Positions 42,896 through 53,584 of a DNA stretch of 64,000 bases are shown here, one piece after another. The position numbers were made by a program, and so were the translations under genes. The stretch covers positions 62,001 through 126,000 of the forward strand of contig CAHIKZ030002641.1 in assembly GCA_903632075.3 (NCBI GenBank). The letters run 5' to 3'. The notes beneath the pieces were generated by a model that worked only from the letters and a program-made list of their open reading frames with translations, was not told the DNA's origin and did not search any database. The stretch is from Acanthosepion pharaonis. Lineage: Eukaryota > Mollusca > Cephalopoda > Sepiida > Sepiidae. How positions within the stretch are numbered: the stretch's first letter is position 1; each line of letters opens with the position of its first letter.

Positions 42896-43181
42896 AGACA
42901 AAATGCCGGGAATTTCAAGGCTAACGTGCAACAAGATATTGTAGTTAATAATGAAACGTGTAACTGTAGGGATAAAAGCAAATATCCGCTAGATAGAATT
43001 TGTAAAACGGAAGGAGTGGTTTACAAAGCGGAAGTAAAGGATGTAAATGACCAGTTATATTTGGGGTATACTGGAAGCAGCTTCAAAAAGAAATGGTACA
43101 ACCAGAAGTCATCATCTAAAATAGAAAGCCATAAGAATTGCACCAGGCTAGCCAGCCATGTTTGGGAATTAAAGGAAAAGA

Positions 43182-43504
43182 CACTACATTATTCGGACTA
43201 TTGTCCTCATCTTCGTCGCCATATTTATTACAACGTTTCGGTCGTTGTACACTCCGGCCTTCTTCTGGTGGTTGGAATGTCGAACTGAACCTTTTATTTC
43301 GCTCATTGGGGTAGACTGTTCTAGTTCCACGTGTCATGTCTAATGGATGTCAGTTATCTCCTGTTAATTCCCCTCTCCAAGTTCTCCACCGCCTTAACCA
43401 GGTATTGAACTCACAATCTTTGGGTCCTGTCACTGGATCTAACAAACGCCTTTATCCACTGTGCCATGTGTCCTTGAGGACATCTGTGTAGGAATTTCTG
43501 GGAC
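43182..43504 (-). mobile_element. SINE-A insertion with target-site duplication
   Basis: A minus-strand SINE-A: the tail at the left (CATTATTCGGACTATTG, CAACGTTTCGGTCGTTG), the body (CTAGTTCCACGTGTCATG), and the tRNA-like head at the right, whose plus-strand complement includes TATCCACTGTGCCATGTG. Flanking TAAAGGAAAAGA occurs at 43170-43181 and 43505-43516, within a longer GGGA(AT/C)TAAAGGAAAAGA match. This fits a 12-18-bp target-site duplication and marks a retrotransposition into the GIY-YIG relic. Confidence 0.85.
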
Positions 43505-44265
43505 TAAAGGAAAAGAATAATAAAAGCGTTAATGTAAGTCGGGGGCATACTGAGAAGGGCCACGCCTTACAGTAATGGCAGTGATGTCTGCAGGTTGCAA
43601 ACTAGCAATAATAACGAGGACCCACGATACATAAAGCGAGAGAAACACTCTCAGAATTTTGGTAGTTACGGAGGATCTATAGACTATCGAGTGAGGTTGT
43701 GATCGTCCCGATAAAGGATGAATGTACATGAATACTGTCTCGAATATTCCTACAAGACTTCTCGTTTTGTTTCGATGACGTTCTATTCATCACGATTCCT
43801 TATTCTATGCTTATTCCTCGTGCTGGTTGGTTGTCGATGCCTTTTGTCTCTCTGCTTGTCTGTTGGCGTTTAGAACATTTTCACTCTATATAAGTAGATC
43901 GTGGATCGGCTTTTTAATGAGAGTTTTGAAATGACACACACTTCAATTCTTGTTAAGCCGTGTTCCTGATGTTTTTGCTCTGATCTCTCTGCATAATGTG
44001 GCGCTGTTTCGGACAACCAATTCCAGTTCATTGTGTCTCTATTTCTCCTTTCATTTATGTCAATGGTAATGCATCGTACCAATATAACAGTATACTGAAG
44101 AAGAAAATCGTAAATTTCTTTGAAGATTAGAAGAAAAATTATAGAATTTTAAATGAAATGTGTTCTTTTCAAGTGCTAAATTCCAATTGTGTAAAAGAAT
44201 AATAGTAAGGGCAACACTTTATAAGCAGACAGATTTTATATAAACCTGTTTTTTCTTTCTTTTAG

Positions 44266-44334
44266 AGACATTCACCAGAAACAGTCATCCAGTCACCAAG
44301 CGGACAGACTCGTTGAAATATTAGAGATTCCGGC
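44266..44334 (+). CDS. Membrane protein, coding exon 3 (residues 278-301)
   Basis: 69 bp, phase 2 in and phase 2 out, between TTTCTTTCTTTTAG and GC|GTAAGTA. It encodes DIHQKQSSSHQADRLVEILEIP, polar then amphipathic. The donor is immediately followed by a (TATC)n array, so the first intronic bases GTAAGTATCTATC merge into the microsatellite. The alternative AG two bases later would shift the frame, so 44266 is preferred. Confidence 0.8.
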
Positions 44335-44337
44335 GTA

Positions 44338-44339
44338 AG

Positions 44340-44380
<41 letters not shown>

Positions 44381-44455
44381 CAAGCTGTTCATATCTATCT
44401 ATTTCCATATCCATCGACCTATCTCAATGTGTTTATATCTATCTCAGTTTGTTCA

Positions 44456-44512
<57 letters not shown>

Positions 44513-44627
44513 CCGTTCATATCTATCTCCGTTCATTATCTGTGTTCATATCGATCTATCTATATATATATTGATCTATCTATATTCATATCGATCTATA
44601 TATCTATCTTTATCCTTCTCTATGTTC

Positions 44628-44677
<50 letters not shown>

Positions 44678-44700
44678 GTTCTTATCTATCTATTTATGAT
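44338..44700. repeat. (ATCT)n arrays
   Basis: Three main arrays at about 44338-44380, 44455-44512 and 44625-44680, with imperfect ATCT/TATC/GTTCAT sequence between them. The first starts inside the exon 3 splice donor. Confidence 0.95.
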
Positions 44701-44935
44701 CATTATTTATCTATCGATCTCCGTTTGTTCATATAATTCTTTCTTTCGTTATATTTATCTATGTTTATTTCTAAATCTTTTCATATGCGCCTGCATAGTT
44801 TCAGTCTATATAAGCAGTTCACAAGCCTATTTTTTGCCGGATGTGTCGCAAAAACTGTCTATAATTTTGCGTTCAAATCAATTTGGCAAAATATACGAAT
44901 TACCACTTATATTCTAATGCCTAAAATTTCGATCA

Positions 44936-44936
<1 letters not shown>

Positions 44937-44999
<63 letters not shown>

Positions 45000-45027
45000 A
45001 TGTGGGGGAGAGAGAGAGAGAGAGAGA
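44937..45027. repeat. (TA)n-(GT)n-(GA)n compound microsatellite
   Basis: About 44 bases TA, 18 bases GT and 20 bases GA in succession. Confidence 0.95.
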
Positions 45028-45393
45028 TAAGTTGTTCGGTCGATTCGATAAAATTACATCCAGTTTTATCACGAATCGATATTTGCTATGCGTCATAACC
45101 TCTCTGATCAAATTAAGCAGTTATTTAATAAACTTAGCTTAATCAAAATAATAGTGGAGATTATGATGATTATGTTGCGCCAATCTTATCTGTATTAAAA
45201 ATAAAAAATCGAAATCCTGTTTTTCATCTGTGCTCACCCAATGTCAATGACGTCGTTGGGAAATACATATCTTTCTCAAAGACCAGGCAATTCACTGACC
45301 AACAGATGAGTTACGTTTACAATGGCGAAGGTGGTTGCTTTCGAAATCTAATTTTATTACCTGTATTTCATTAAAAGATTGATACGATGCTGC

Positions 45394-46863
45394 TGTTCGG
45401 AAAGTAATGTCCTATTTTAGAATAAACCTTTTGTGTTCTAATAGATTATTATAATAGTTGCACAAAAAAATTACTCATTCGTAATGAGTAATGTATCTTG
45501 AACATTAAAAAAGAAGAGATGCGTTTACTTTATTTGTCTGAGTTCAAGCTCGGTCATAATTCTTAACAAACCGCTGTCAAAATTAAAAGATCATGGCGTT
45601 AAGGATCCACTTGTGGTCGCACAGTGCGGCGCTGGTTTCTGAAATTCCGCAGTAGGGATACGAGTCTTGACGGTCAAGGTGATGGCAGGCGTCATTCTGC
45701 AAATGGCAATCAACATCTGAAAACACTAGTCGAACAAAACACAAGACAACGGGTCAGAGAAATATCTCATATAATGAGTGTCTGCATTTCAACTATATCG
45801 GACCATCTAAAGAAAATTTTCAAGGTGAAAACACACGATAAATGGGATCCACATGAACTCGGTGAAAATCAGTTCGACATTTTGAAGTGTGTTCAATGCT
45901 GCACCTGCGAAATTTGCATGATCCATTTCTTGATTAAATAGCGACTTGTGATAAGAAATGGGTCCTTTATGATAATCGTAAATGATCGGCTCAAAGACTT
46001 AATCATGACGAAGAATCCAAACACTTTCCAAAACCGAAACTGCGCCAACAAAGATTATAGTTACTGTCTGCTTGTCCCCCATTGGCATTATCTATGACTG
46101 CTTTGCGGAATCTAAACAGAGCGTCATTGCCAATGTTTACTGCCAACAACTGGATAAAATGCACATTTAGTTAGGGAAAAAATGCGACCGGCACGGGTTA
46201 GTCGGCGAGATCCAGTTTTGCTTTATGACAATGTTCAGCCACATGTTGTCAGGATGACACTGCAAAAGTTCACTAATTAATACGAGACTTTGTCACATCC
46301 ACCATATCCCGTTGATCACTCGCCCACCGATTATCATTTTTTCAAGCATCTTGACAATTTTTAAGCCAAAAGACATTCCGTTGCGAAGAAGATGCAGCAA
46401 CTGCATTCAAAGATTTCTTGGCGTCCAAACCTTTAGAGTTGTATCGGAAAGGCATAAATAAACTTGTAACAAAAATGTAGATGCTCATGGTTCCTATTTA
46501 ACTGAACGGTGGAGTAATGGATAGCGACTCGGATTGAGGAGTCGGAGAGCCGAGTTCTAATTCCAATCGAATCCATTACATTCACTTACGTGTTAATACT
46601 CTTGGGAAAAGTATTAATCCTTTTCTTCTCCGGTCAGCTATGAGTAAATAGCAGGACAGACCGGGTTCTATAGCCTTGGATGGCAACTGGGCTACCGCAG
46701 AAAGAAAGGGCAACCTACTGCGGAAAAAATCTGTTTCGTCAGTCATGTATCGAAAGATACATGATCACCTAAGCGTGTAACACGCATGGCACACAACTGA
46801 CTGACTAAATATATTAATTCCGGAATAAAAATTGATTTTAAAATCGGACATTATTTTCCGAAC
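45394..46863 (+). mobile_element. Mariner DNA transposon, inactive
   Basis: Inverted ends are GTTCGGAAAGTAATGTCC at 45394 and GGACATTATTTTCCGAAC ending 46863 (one mismatch). The transposase N-terminus is clear at 45624-45890: RRWFLKFRSRDTSLDGQG, RQRVREISHIMSVCISTIS, HLKKIFKVKTHDKWDPHELGE, the helix-turn-helix region of the mariner family. Later pieces such as HPPYPVDHSPTDYHFFKHLD (near 46300) mark the C-terminus. Stops and frameshifts occur after 45941, so no active enzyme is made. A SINE-B lies inside its 3' part. Confidence 0.9.
46500..46805 (+). mobile_element. SINE-B copy nested in the mariner
   Basis: Fullest copy of the family. tRNA-like head GGTGGAGTAATGGATAGCG (A-box-like), B-box-like GAGTTCTAATTCCAATCG, ACATTCACTTACGTG, CTCTTGGGAAAAGTATTAATCC, TATAGCCTTGGATGGCAAC. 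The 3' hairpins GTATCGAAAGATAC and GCGTGTAACACGC come before CATGGCACACAACTGACTG. Lying between the transposase end and the right TIR, it inserted after the mariner. Confidence 0.85.
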
Positions 46864-46954
46864 ATCCAGATAGATCATGTGTTTACTTTGTTATGCGTGT
46901 TTAAACCCATGATAACATTTTTTTATTTAAATATCTTCTTTTTTTTCCAAAAAG

Positions 46955-47029
46955 GGATCACTTAAACATGGGCGCCATCTATCGACATAATTGGGATCAG
47001 TTATTTGATGGCGTTCCCAACGAAACTAT
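46955..47029 (+). CDS. Membrane protein, coding exon 4 (residues 301-326)
   Basis: 75 bp, phase 2 in and out, between an A-rich acceptor (TTTTTTTTCCAAAAAG) and AT|GTAAGTA. Encodes DHLNMGAIYRHNWDQLFDG then VPNETM. Symmetrical and skippable. It begins 91 bp after the mariner's right end, which lies in the branch-point region of the intron. Confidence 0.8.
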
Positions 47030-47215
47030 GTAAGTAAAAAAGAAAATAACACATTCTTCATGTTGCTGAAAAGAATTATCGCCTTAACTCTATTCCAGAC
47101 AGAGGGGAACGAGGAGTTTATGCCTTTTTTTTTTTTTTTTTTTTTTTTGGCCGAGCATAATTATCAGTTGATAAGCGTGTTCCTAAAAACAAAGTTTTTT
47201 TTTGTTTTTTTTTTT

Positions 47216-47632
47216 AGTTTATTTATTTATTTTGGTAGGGTTGATATTTACTCATTTTCCCTCGGTAGCAAGATGGGACACAGGGTCTTTTTAATGTGGG
47301 GCGTCCCTCTTAGCAGGAAAACCACCGTTAGATCCGACGTACTTTAGACTAACTCGGTTACGAAGGATCTCGCCGAGGAAAGCGGAATAATGCCTTTAAC
47401 TGCAAATTTCTTCAAAGATTCCCGAAACATTCATATCTGCTCAGTTTCGTATCTTAGCGTAAACAAAACAATTTCTCAGCAAGACCCTTCGTAGCCGAGT
47501 TGTTATAAAACAAGTCGGAGCTAACGACGGTTTCTCCTGCTAAGGTGGACGCAGTTTTGAATCCCGCTGGAGGTTGCATCTTTTCTTCGAATATCCAGGC
47601 CGGTAGACTAAAATAAATAAATAAATATAGTG
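47216..47632. repeat. Foldback element, arms about 157 bp
   Basis: The left arm (47216-47372) and right arm (about 47475-47632) pair. TTTATTTATTTTGGTAG matches the complement of CTAAAATAAATAAATA; CTTAGCAGGAAAACCACCG matches CGGTTTCTCCTGCTAAG; ACTCGGTTACGAAGGATCT matches AGACCCTTCGTAGCCGAGT. About 100 bases lie between. No hammerhead core was seen, unlike the 41148 element. Confidence 0.8.
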
Positions 47633-49345
47633 CTAAATAAATAAAAGGGACGTCTACTCAAATATGAGTATCTGCTAAAATAACGTTTAAAGTGATAGAT
47701 TCTGTCGGATAATAAAAAAATAAATCTATTACTTATTTAGAAATTGTCTGACTAGAAACTTATTGATCCAAGCTCAATTGCAACCTTTACATGCAATTTA
47801 TGACAAAATGTGTTCAATTTTGCTCATTGTTGCCAAAAATTTTATATTTTTTGGATGAGAGATCTGAGAACGAAGAACTTTTATAAAGGAAACATATTTA
47901 ATAGTTTGTGAATTTCATCGACCTTTACTTTAAATTCGCCTCAAATAATCTAAAGTTACTTATCGCAAATATTAATTCAATCCAAGAAATTATAAATTTT
48001 AAATCAAAGTTTTTTTGTTTTTTTTTATTAAATGTTTGGCACAGGTTAGGATTAGGAATTTTTTGTAATTTAAGAAAAAAAAAAAAAAAGAAAGATCTGT
48101 TTTGGCTTCTTTACCGGGTTGAGTGCGAATGCTAACCCCACATTGAGAAATAGCACACTCGAGTCGCCCACATTTGGGGCGAACGCAAAGGCCAACCGAA
48201 CTGGAGTGCAATGGACGGGCCTTGCTCTGGGAGAATTTAGTGTGACTTTTAGTAAATATATTAACCGAAACGATCCCAATTCTTTTATTCATTCACAGTT
48301 TTTAAAAAAGCCGTAGAAAAAGCAACTTTAAACATTTAGGCTACAAATAACAACAGGATAAAAATACTTTCTTATTGATGACATGAGAATATAGAATGGG
48401 ATATTGCTTGTTATTTTTACAAAGCTTAGATTAAAATGGCGTCATGTTAAATGTACAAGAGGAATCAGGTGAGGGAAGATTGTGTTACACCAATGTTATT
48501 TGGAATAGGAAAAGCCTGCCTTAAAAAAAGTATTGAAAATTTTGACTTTTTACCTGGGCAATGGTGAATATGCAACTGTTTCACCCACAAAGCAAGCCAT
48601 AAGATAATTCACTTGAAGAGAAAGGCAACATTATGAAAACTGGCCAGACAAAATTCTTCTTGTCTCTTCAGTAGCCATTTATATTTTGCGACATGGAAGA
48701 TGATTCCAATTACGTTTCGACCATGAGATCTGGGTTCGAATATCACCATAGTCGATTAGTTAAGGAGTTGACAATATCGATCTGTAAAGATGCTCGGCCT
48801 GTAAAGAGTGTGGCATGGTTGGGAAGTGCCTGGATACCCTACCCCACGAGTTGACCCCCATTGTTGTCATCACCTGATGAACAAATAGATTGCCAACAAA
48901 GGCTAAAGAGATGATGCCTCGATAACCCTCTTCGGCCATTCGATCGGATGTATCGGACTAAAAAGAAATCACGATGTTTGAAATTAAAAAAAAAAAAAAA
49001 GTTTGAGTTTGCAATTTGTGGTGGGCGGAAATAGAAAACATCATGAAGAAATTACTTACTCCTCCCCACCCTCCTTAAAAATGGTACAAAATAACTTCCA
49101 GGTCTTCTATACAAAGTTGAAGGATCTGGTAAACTAATATTTACTCAGACATCATAGATTACCATCTGTACCTAAGCTAATTGCATAATACTATAACAGA
49201 AAATGTAAATAGGAGGTGACCAAACCACGACTTGCAAGCCACGTGTTGCGCTTCGACATTTTAATGTTCGCTCCGTGAAAATATATTGCCTAAACGTCTT
49301 TTTTATTCACAGTAAATATATAAAGCAAGAAAATCGAATATTTAT
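47633..49345. other. Intron DNA, one GC-richer unclassified repeat
   Basis: 48110-48250 is GC-richer (GGGGCGAACGCAAAGGCC region) and open in several frames on both strands, which suggests a repeat body rather than a gene. The rest is AT-rich and unassigned. Confidence 0.35.
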
Positions 49346-49355
49346 TCATTATTAC

Positions 49356-49392
<37 letters not shown>
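49346..49392. repeat. (TTA)n microsatellite
   Basis: About 14 units of ATT/TTA. Confidence 0.95.
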
Positions 49393-50371
49393 GTCAGTCT
49401 AATGTTCCTGAAATGCAAATTCGCATATTTTGTTTCGCTGTCCCCATAATTCTTTGCTATATACGGACATTATACTAAATACTTAAAACAATCATTAATC
49501 ACGTTTTGAAACCGTTTGGGAGGTGTGTTCTTTGTGATTCGCAAATTTTATACAAATTAACTGTATACATAGATGAATAAATGTTATTTATGTATTTGTT
49601 AATATTTACACAAAACACATAATATTAAAAACGTGTGTGTATATTTTGTTTATACCATTTTTAAAAAATCTTAATGCCATGTTCCTTCAGAACGTGGGCG
49701 ATCATGGCTCTCCACATATTTCTTTGTTAAACTGTGATTTGTCATGACGTCTACGCAACCCCTACACCCTTTGTTACGCTTCCTTTTCTCATTACATTTT
49801 ATAAAATAAATAAATAAAACTTTTAGTATTTCTTTTTAGGGCGGGGGGTCTACTTGCCGATTTTTTTTTTTTTTTTTTTGTTACTGAAATACAAAATCCC
49901 ATTTCTTTATTCGTTGTTCCTTTTCCTGTTATTGCCATACTAAAAACTCTCAAAATAAGTTGTTGTTTTTTTTTTAATCCTTTCTGATTTTGAAAATATC
50001 TGGGATTTTCTACAGAAACGCAACTCTCCAAGAAATAATATTTCAAATGTTGTTTCGTATTACTATCGATTAAACTCTCCAGATCACGAATAAAAAAGAT
50101 TAATTTTTTTAAATTTTAAGAGGGACATCAGTTTGCTATGTAAATTCATTTTAAATTGATCCCCCTCCCCTGCTCATAAAAATAAAAGGAATAATAAATA
50201 AATTAAAAAAAAAAAAAAGTGGCGGAAAGAATATGCTATTTGTTTCGCGGTTGTTTCGAAATGTTGTATGTAAGCATTATTTTAACGCAACATAGGAAAA
50301 TGGTAAGAATATGATTCAAATAATACAAATATTATTATTTTAAAAAAAATTTAACTTGTAATTATTCGAAA
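49393..50371. other. Intron DNA, nothing recognised
   Basis: A T-run at 49859-49879, an A-run at 50205-50218, and a phrase GGGCGATCATGGCTCTCCACA (49698) shared with the LINE relic near 32900. No exon. Confidence 0.35.
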
Positions 50372-51237
50372 CTAGCATCCATGCCCGGCTGGTCGATCAG
50401 AAAAGGCGTTCAGTTAGTATGGAGCAAAAACAGCATCATGTTTACATGTAACAGTGTCTATCTTCTTCAATTACTTTAAAGTACTTTCATTAAAAAACAT
50501 TTTGAATTAATGCAGTTACTGATATAACAAAAGTAGCCTGTATTTATTCAATCGAAGTTAGCCGAGGACATGAAGGGGTAAAAACAGGCAACATGAAGAC
50601 CCACTTCAGGCCACAATTATTTTGAAGATTTTTAAATTCAATTTGTCAGTTTGTCAGTGTGCTACCGGGGATGCAAAAGAGGATACATCAATAAGGCAAT
50701 TGTTAAGTTTGATGAAAATTGGTTGAAAAATAAGAAAGAAACCAGTAAAAATCACCATTTTCGTTATTTACGTGGGTCTTCACTATATGGGTGGACTCAA
50801 TTATCAAATTAAATGACTGTTAAACAATCAACGTATTGTTGGCTACAATTGAGGGAAGTTTGTATTAGATTGCTTGAAAATTGATGGAGTTTGTTTTAAA
50901 ATTTGTGTTTAAATCGATTTTTCGTTTATCGCAATTTTTCGCTAAACGCAATGGCGTAGAAATAAAAAAATGAGGTATCGTTGAGCTCGTCATGATGCAA
51001 ATAACCCATATACCGAGTTTGAACGAAATCGAAGGAAAAAAGTTGAATTTGATCGGCTCTATCCATTACTGATTTTTTCAAAAATTATCGATTTGTTACG
51101 TTAACAACCTATCTCTTACATTGTACAATGTATGTGCCAAGTTTGGTCAAAATCGATTGGATGGATCTCGAATGAGAAGGTATCACATAGACAGATAGAC
51201 AGACAAATATCCTTTGTTTTATATATGTAGAGAGAGA
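50372..51237 (-). mobile_element. Non-autonomous Helitron, minus strand
   Basis: On the minus strand it starts TCTCTCTACATATATAAAAC, preceded by A, and ends with a GC-rich CCGGGCATGG stem region then CTAG and a flanking T (50371). TC...CTAG ends and A/T insertion fit Helitrons. The interior (GTCTATCTGTCTATGTGATA, CCATCCAATCGATTTTGACC) is of the same type as the 3253 element. No coding remains. Confidence 0.7.
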
Positions 51238-51424
51238 TATCACGTTTGTTGAGTTAATTTATTTATTTTTTTATGGGGGCTTGCGTAGGTTGATCAATTT
51301 ACTAAACAAACTTAACACTCCTTTTACAATTTAGAAAATTAAAAAAATCCGTATTTGTCATCTAGGGTGCTTACCTTTAGCTGTATAGTATGTGCTACGC
51401 CAAGGCTACATACAGTTTTGAATT

Positions 51425-51612
51425 CAGAGTTACTTTCTCCTAGTAATGCTAATACTAAAGAACACAGTCTGTCCTGCTATTCTGCTGGGGAGAAGAAGAG
51501 GATCCATACCTTTCCCGATTCATAAGTGAATATAATGGATCCGACTGGAATTCGAATTTGGATCTTCGATTCTTTAATCAGAGTCACTATCAATTACTCC
51601 AACGTGCCTCCC
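51425..51612 (-). mobile_element. SINE-B copy
   Basis: On the minus strand: TTGGAGTAATTGATAGTGAC (head), CGAATTCCAGTCGGATCC, ATTATATTCACTTATG, GGAAAGGTATGGATCC and CAGAATAGCAGGACAGAC. Same block order as 46500-46660. It lies 0.3 kb before exon 5. Confidence 0.75.
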
Positions 51613-51915
51613 ACTCGTATGTTATTAAATACAGTAAATATTACTAGAGATCGAATCACTTCAATTAGAATTTTTAGGAATCAATAACATTTTCAGTTCA
51701 ATGAATTTTTCTAAATCGCTTCAAAGATTTAATGTTGTTCATTAAAACAATGTCAATTAAAAAACTGGATTTGAATTTGAAATCAAATCTAGAAAAAGAT
51801 GAAAGAACACGTTATTGTTCCGACCAATTCTTTGCGAATGCAAATGCTAAAGTCAAGTGAAAGTATATCTCAATCGGTATTCATGTTCCTTTAAATATTT
51901 TTTTTCTTCCACCAG

Positions 51916-51961
51916 GCTTTCTTATGTTGGACATCCATCCGAATATCGACGACAAGTACCA
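51916..51961 (+). CDS. Membrane protein, coding exon 5 (residues 326-341) and possible read-through end
   Basis: Acceptor CTTCCACCAG; 46 bp encoding (M)LSYVGHPSEYRRQVP, leaving phase 0 before GTAAGTT. If the donor is not used, the frame reads seven more codons and stops at 51983-51985, ending NTKL, a class I PDZ-type C-terminus (Thr at -2, Leu at 0). If spliced, a short last exon is needed; candidates are 53573 and 54797. No canonical AATAAA follows the read-through stop closely. Confidence 0.7.
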
Positions 51962-52089
51962 GTAAGTTACAACACAAAACTCTGAGACTGTTGAAATCTT
52001 TTCGACACTTTCTGGAACTCTCTATGGAATGCAATTAAAAGAAACACATCTTTTATACAACATTCAAAATAACAAACATCATAAACCGA

Positions 52090-52140
<51 letters not shown>

Positions 52141-52317
52141 GAAATATAGTCTTAAGATGTGCTATATTTATGGGATAAAGTGCTCAATAGCAGAGATAGA
52201 GATAGTGTAAATATAAAAGTGAACATAGAAGATCAATACTTAGTGAGGTCCTGACGATTCATCTAGATGAAACAGACTGTCGCCCTAAGTATTGACTTTA
52301 TAAATTTAGTTTTATAT

Positions 52318-52351
<34 letters not shown>
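52090..52351. repeat. (TA)n arrays around a repeat with hammerhead-like box
   Basis: (TA)n lies at 52094-52137 and 52318-52351. Between them a plus-strand CTGACGA, GATGAAACAGACTG, GTCGCC segment (52231-52274) belongs to the family at 12861-12894, but stem II is weak. AAAGTGAACATAGAAG and GATAAAGTGCTCAATA are shared with 12790-12850. Confidence 0.6.
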
Positions 52352-52354
<3 letters not shown>

Positions 52355-52439
52355 CCAATTTGTGACTGGTTGGGATAATTCTGAGGAGGATATTAATCCA
52401 GTGAGATCTTAATGTAAACTACAGAGCATTATAATGATA

Positions 52440-52640
52440 ATAATAATAATAATAATAAATCAAGAAAAAACCTTAAAGATCCATTTATTTTGTGAATATC
52501 TCTATATATTCATCTCTTCACACCGAAAGTTTTTAAGTATTAAAAGCTTTCGGTCTTAAGAAATCAATATATAGAGATATGCATGAAACAAATTATAACC
52601 GAAATGGATCTTTAAGGTTTTCTTCGGTTTATTATATATT

Positions 52641-52699
<59 letters not shown>

Positions 52700-52700
52700 T
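52440..52700. repeat. Foldback (arms about 85 bp) plus (TA)n
   Basis: CAAGAAAAAACCTTAAAGATCC pairs with GGATCTTTAAGGTTTTCTT, ATATCTCTATATATT with ATATATAGAGATAT, and CCGAAAGTTTTTAAG with CTTTCGG. (TAA)n precedes it and a (TA)n array (52633-52696) begins at its right end. Confidence 0.8.
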
Positions 52701-52815
52701 GAAAAAAAAACAGAAAAAACTATTTTTAGCCAATACGTTTTGTCCTCTGAGGGACATTTTTCTCCTGTCTTTTTATTCATTTTGTTCCTTTACAGATTCA
52801 CTCTAACTGAAAATA

Positions 52816-52817
<2 letters not shown>

Positions 52818-52902
<85 letters not shown>
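52818..52902. repeat. (CA)n-(TA)n compound microsatellite
   Basis: About 40 bases CA then 45 bases TA. Just upstream, minus-strand GTCCCTCAGAGGAC then AAAACGTATTG is a relic of the box seen at 19890-19935. Confidence 0.95.
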
Positions 52903-52906
<4 letters not shown>

Positions 52907-53572
52907 AACTCCGATCAAATGAACATAATATCCATGCCGTCAAAAATCACGGGAAATAATTTTTTTTTCAAAAGTTTTGCATTCTACTCTTATGGAGTGG
53001 GTCTTAGCACCCTTCCGTCTTCATAAAAATATTGGGACAGTCCGTCATTGCCACAACAAAGACACTGATATTTAACTTCGAAAATTCAAGGGAGATAACT
53101 ATTCGGTAAAAAGGTACAGACATTACAGTGAAAATAATATCTTACACATACACGTGATGTATAATATCTGTGTATGCATTTATTTGATAATAGCAGTCAG
53201 TTAATGTCTTTTCGAATAAAGACTGTGTAACTCACACCAAAATACGCATCTCTCGTCGTAACTGTTCAATTGTTCTCTAAGACTGTTAAAAAAAATGTAC
53301 GTACTTTCACAAGAATGTGAACAGTTTTTCAGCTTATATGTTTGTAATTTTTTCGCCTTCTGAACATTTCATTTAAACATAATGCTTTTCTTTTTAATCT
53401 CTGTTTGAACATTTCAATTTATTGCCTAATGTTAGCAACTCATTTTCTCGACTATGAATACTAAGCTCCCCCCCTGCAGAAGAAGGAGTATGTTGAACAT
53501 TTTAAATAAAGCGCTATTTAAATAGAAATATTGTATTCTTTTCTCTTTAATCTTTATTTCAGACTTTTCTTT
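52903..53572. other. DNA between exon 5 and the first terminal-exon candidate
   Basis: Unassigned AT-rich sequence with no further exon. A pyrimidine-rich tract (TTCTTTTCTCTTTAATC) leads into the acceptor at 53572. Confidence 0.35.
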
Positions 53573-53584
53573 AAAAAACACTTG
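53573..53584 (+). CDS. Candidate terminal coding exon A (ends TFL)
   Basis: A strong pyrimidine tract and TTTATTTCAG precede ACT TTT CTT TAA. Joined in phase 0 to exon 5 it adds only Thr-Phe-Leu and a stop, giving a 344-residue protein with a class I PDZ-type C-terminus. The exon is so short that only the splice signal supports it. Confidence 0.3.

Larger units (their letters stand above)
42090..43550 (+). pseudogene. GIY-YIG retroelement relic split by a LINE and a SINE
   Basis: Three pieces of one old protein can be followed. The first (42090-42260) encodes KLKYVNADSNHPKSIIKHI, SKGIEWRLSRNSSCEKEYE and a KLKFKP end. The second (42290-42430) carries IIWFNPP, NIGKIFFKLFDKH and ISNRNKVTV. The third (42905-43185) has MPGISRL, then CNCRDKSKYPLDRIC, VVYKAEVK and LYLGYTGSSFKKKWYNQK, a GIY-YIG-like nuclease segment, and SHVWELKEK. 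After the SINE the frame resumes as LKEKNNKSVN (43506 on). A LINE (42430-42895) separates pieces two and three. Stops and frameshifts are present. The family resembles the C-terminal part of Penelope/related GIY-YIG retroelements; the exact clade is uncertain. Confidence 0.7.
33688..44265 (+). other. Intron 2 of the membrane-protein gene (10.6 kb)
   Basis: Donor GTAAGTA at 33688, acceptor CTGTTTTTTCTTTCTTTTAG ending at 44265. Almost the same length as intron 1. It contains SINE-A and SINE-B, several (TA)n arrays, the hammerhead foldback and the nested retroelements at 42-43.5 kb. An apparent acceptor at 38964 does not give a phase-compatible exon. Confidence 0.75.
44335..46954 (+). other. Intron 3 of the membrane-protein gene (2.6 kb)
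   Basis: Donor GTAAGTA at 44335, acceptor TTTTTTTTCCAAAAAG ending at 46954. Filled by tetranucleotide and dinucleotide arrays and a complete mariner relic. Confidence 0.75.
47030..51915 (+). other. Intron 4 of the membrane-protein gene (4.9 kb)
   Basis: Donor GTAAGTA at 47030, acceptor TTTTTTCTTCCACCAG ending at 51915. Contains a foldback, a GC-richer patch at 48110-48250, a (TTA)n array, a minus-strand Helitron and a SINE-B. Confidence 0.75.

Noticed and set aside
44427..44917. 162-residue frame of Ser/Leu/Ile/Tyr repeats
   Set aside because: Produced by (ATCT)n arrays; no coding signal.
48860..48910. CCTGATGAACAAATAG, possible hammerhead start
   Set aside because: No GAAA box and no stem II; isolated heptamer.
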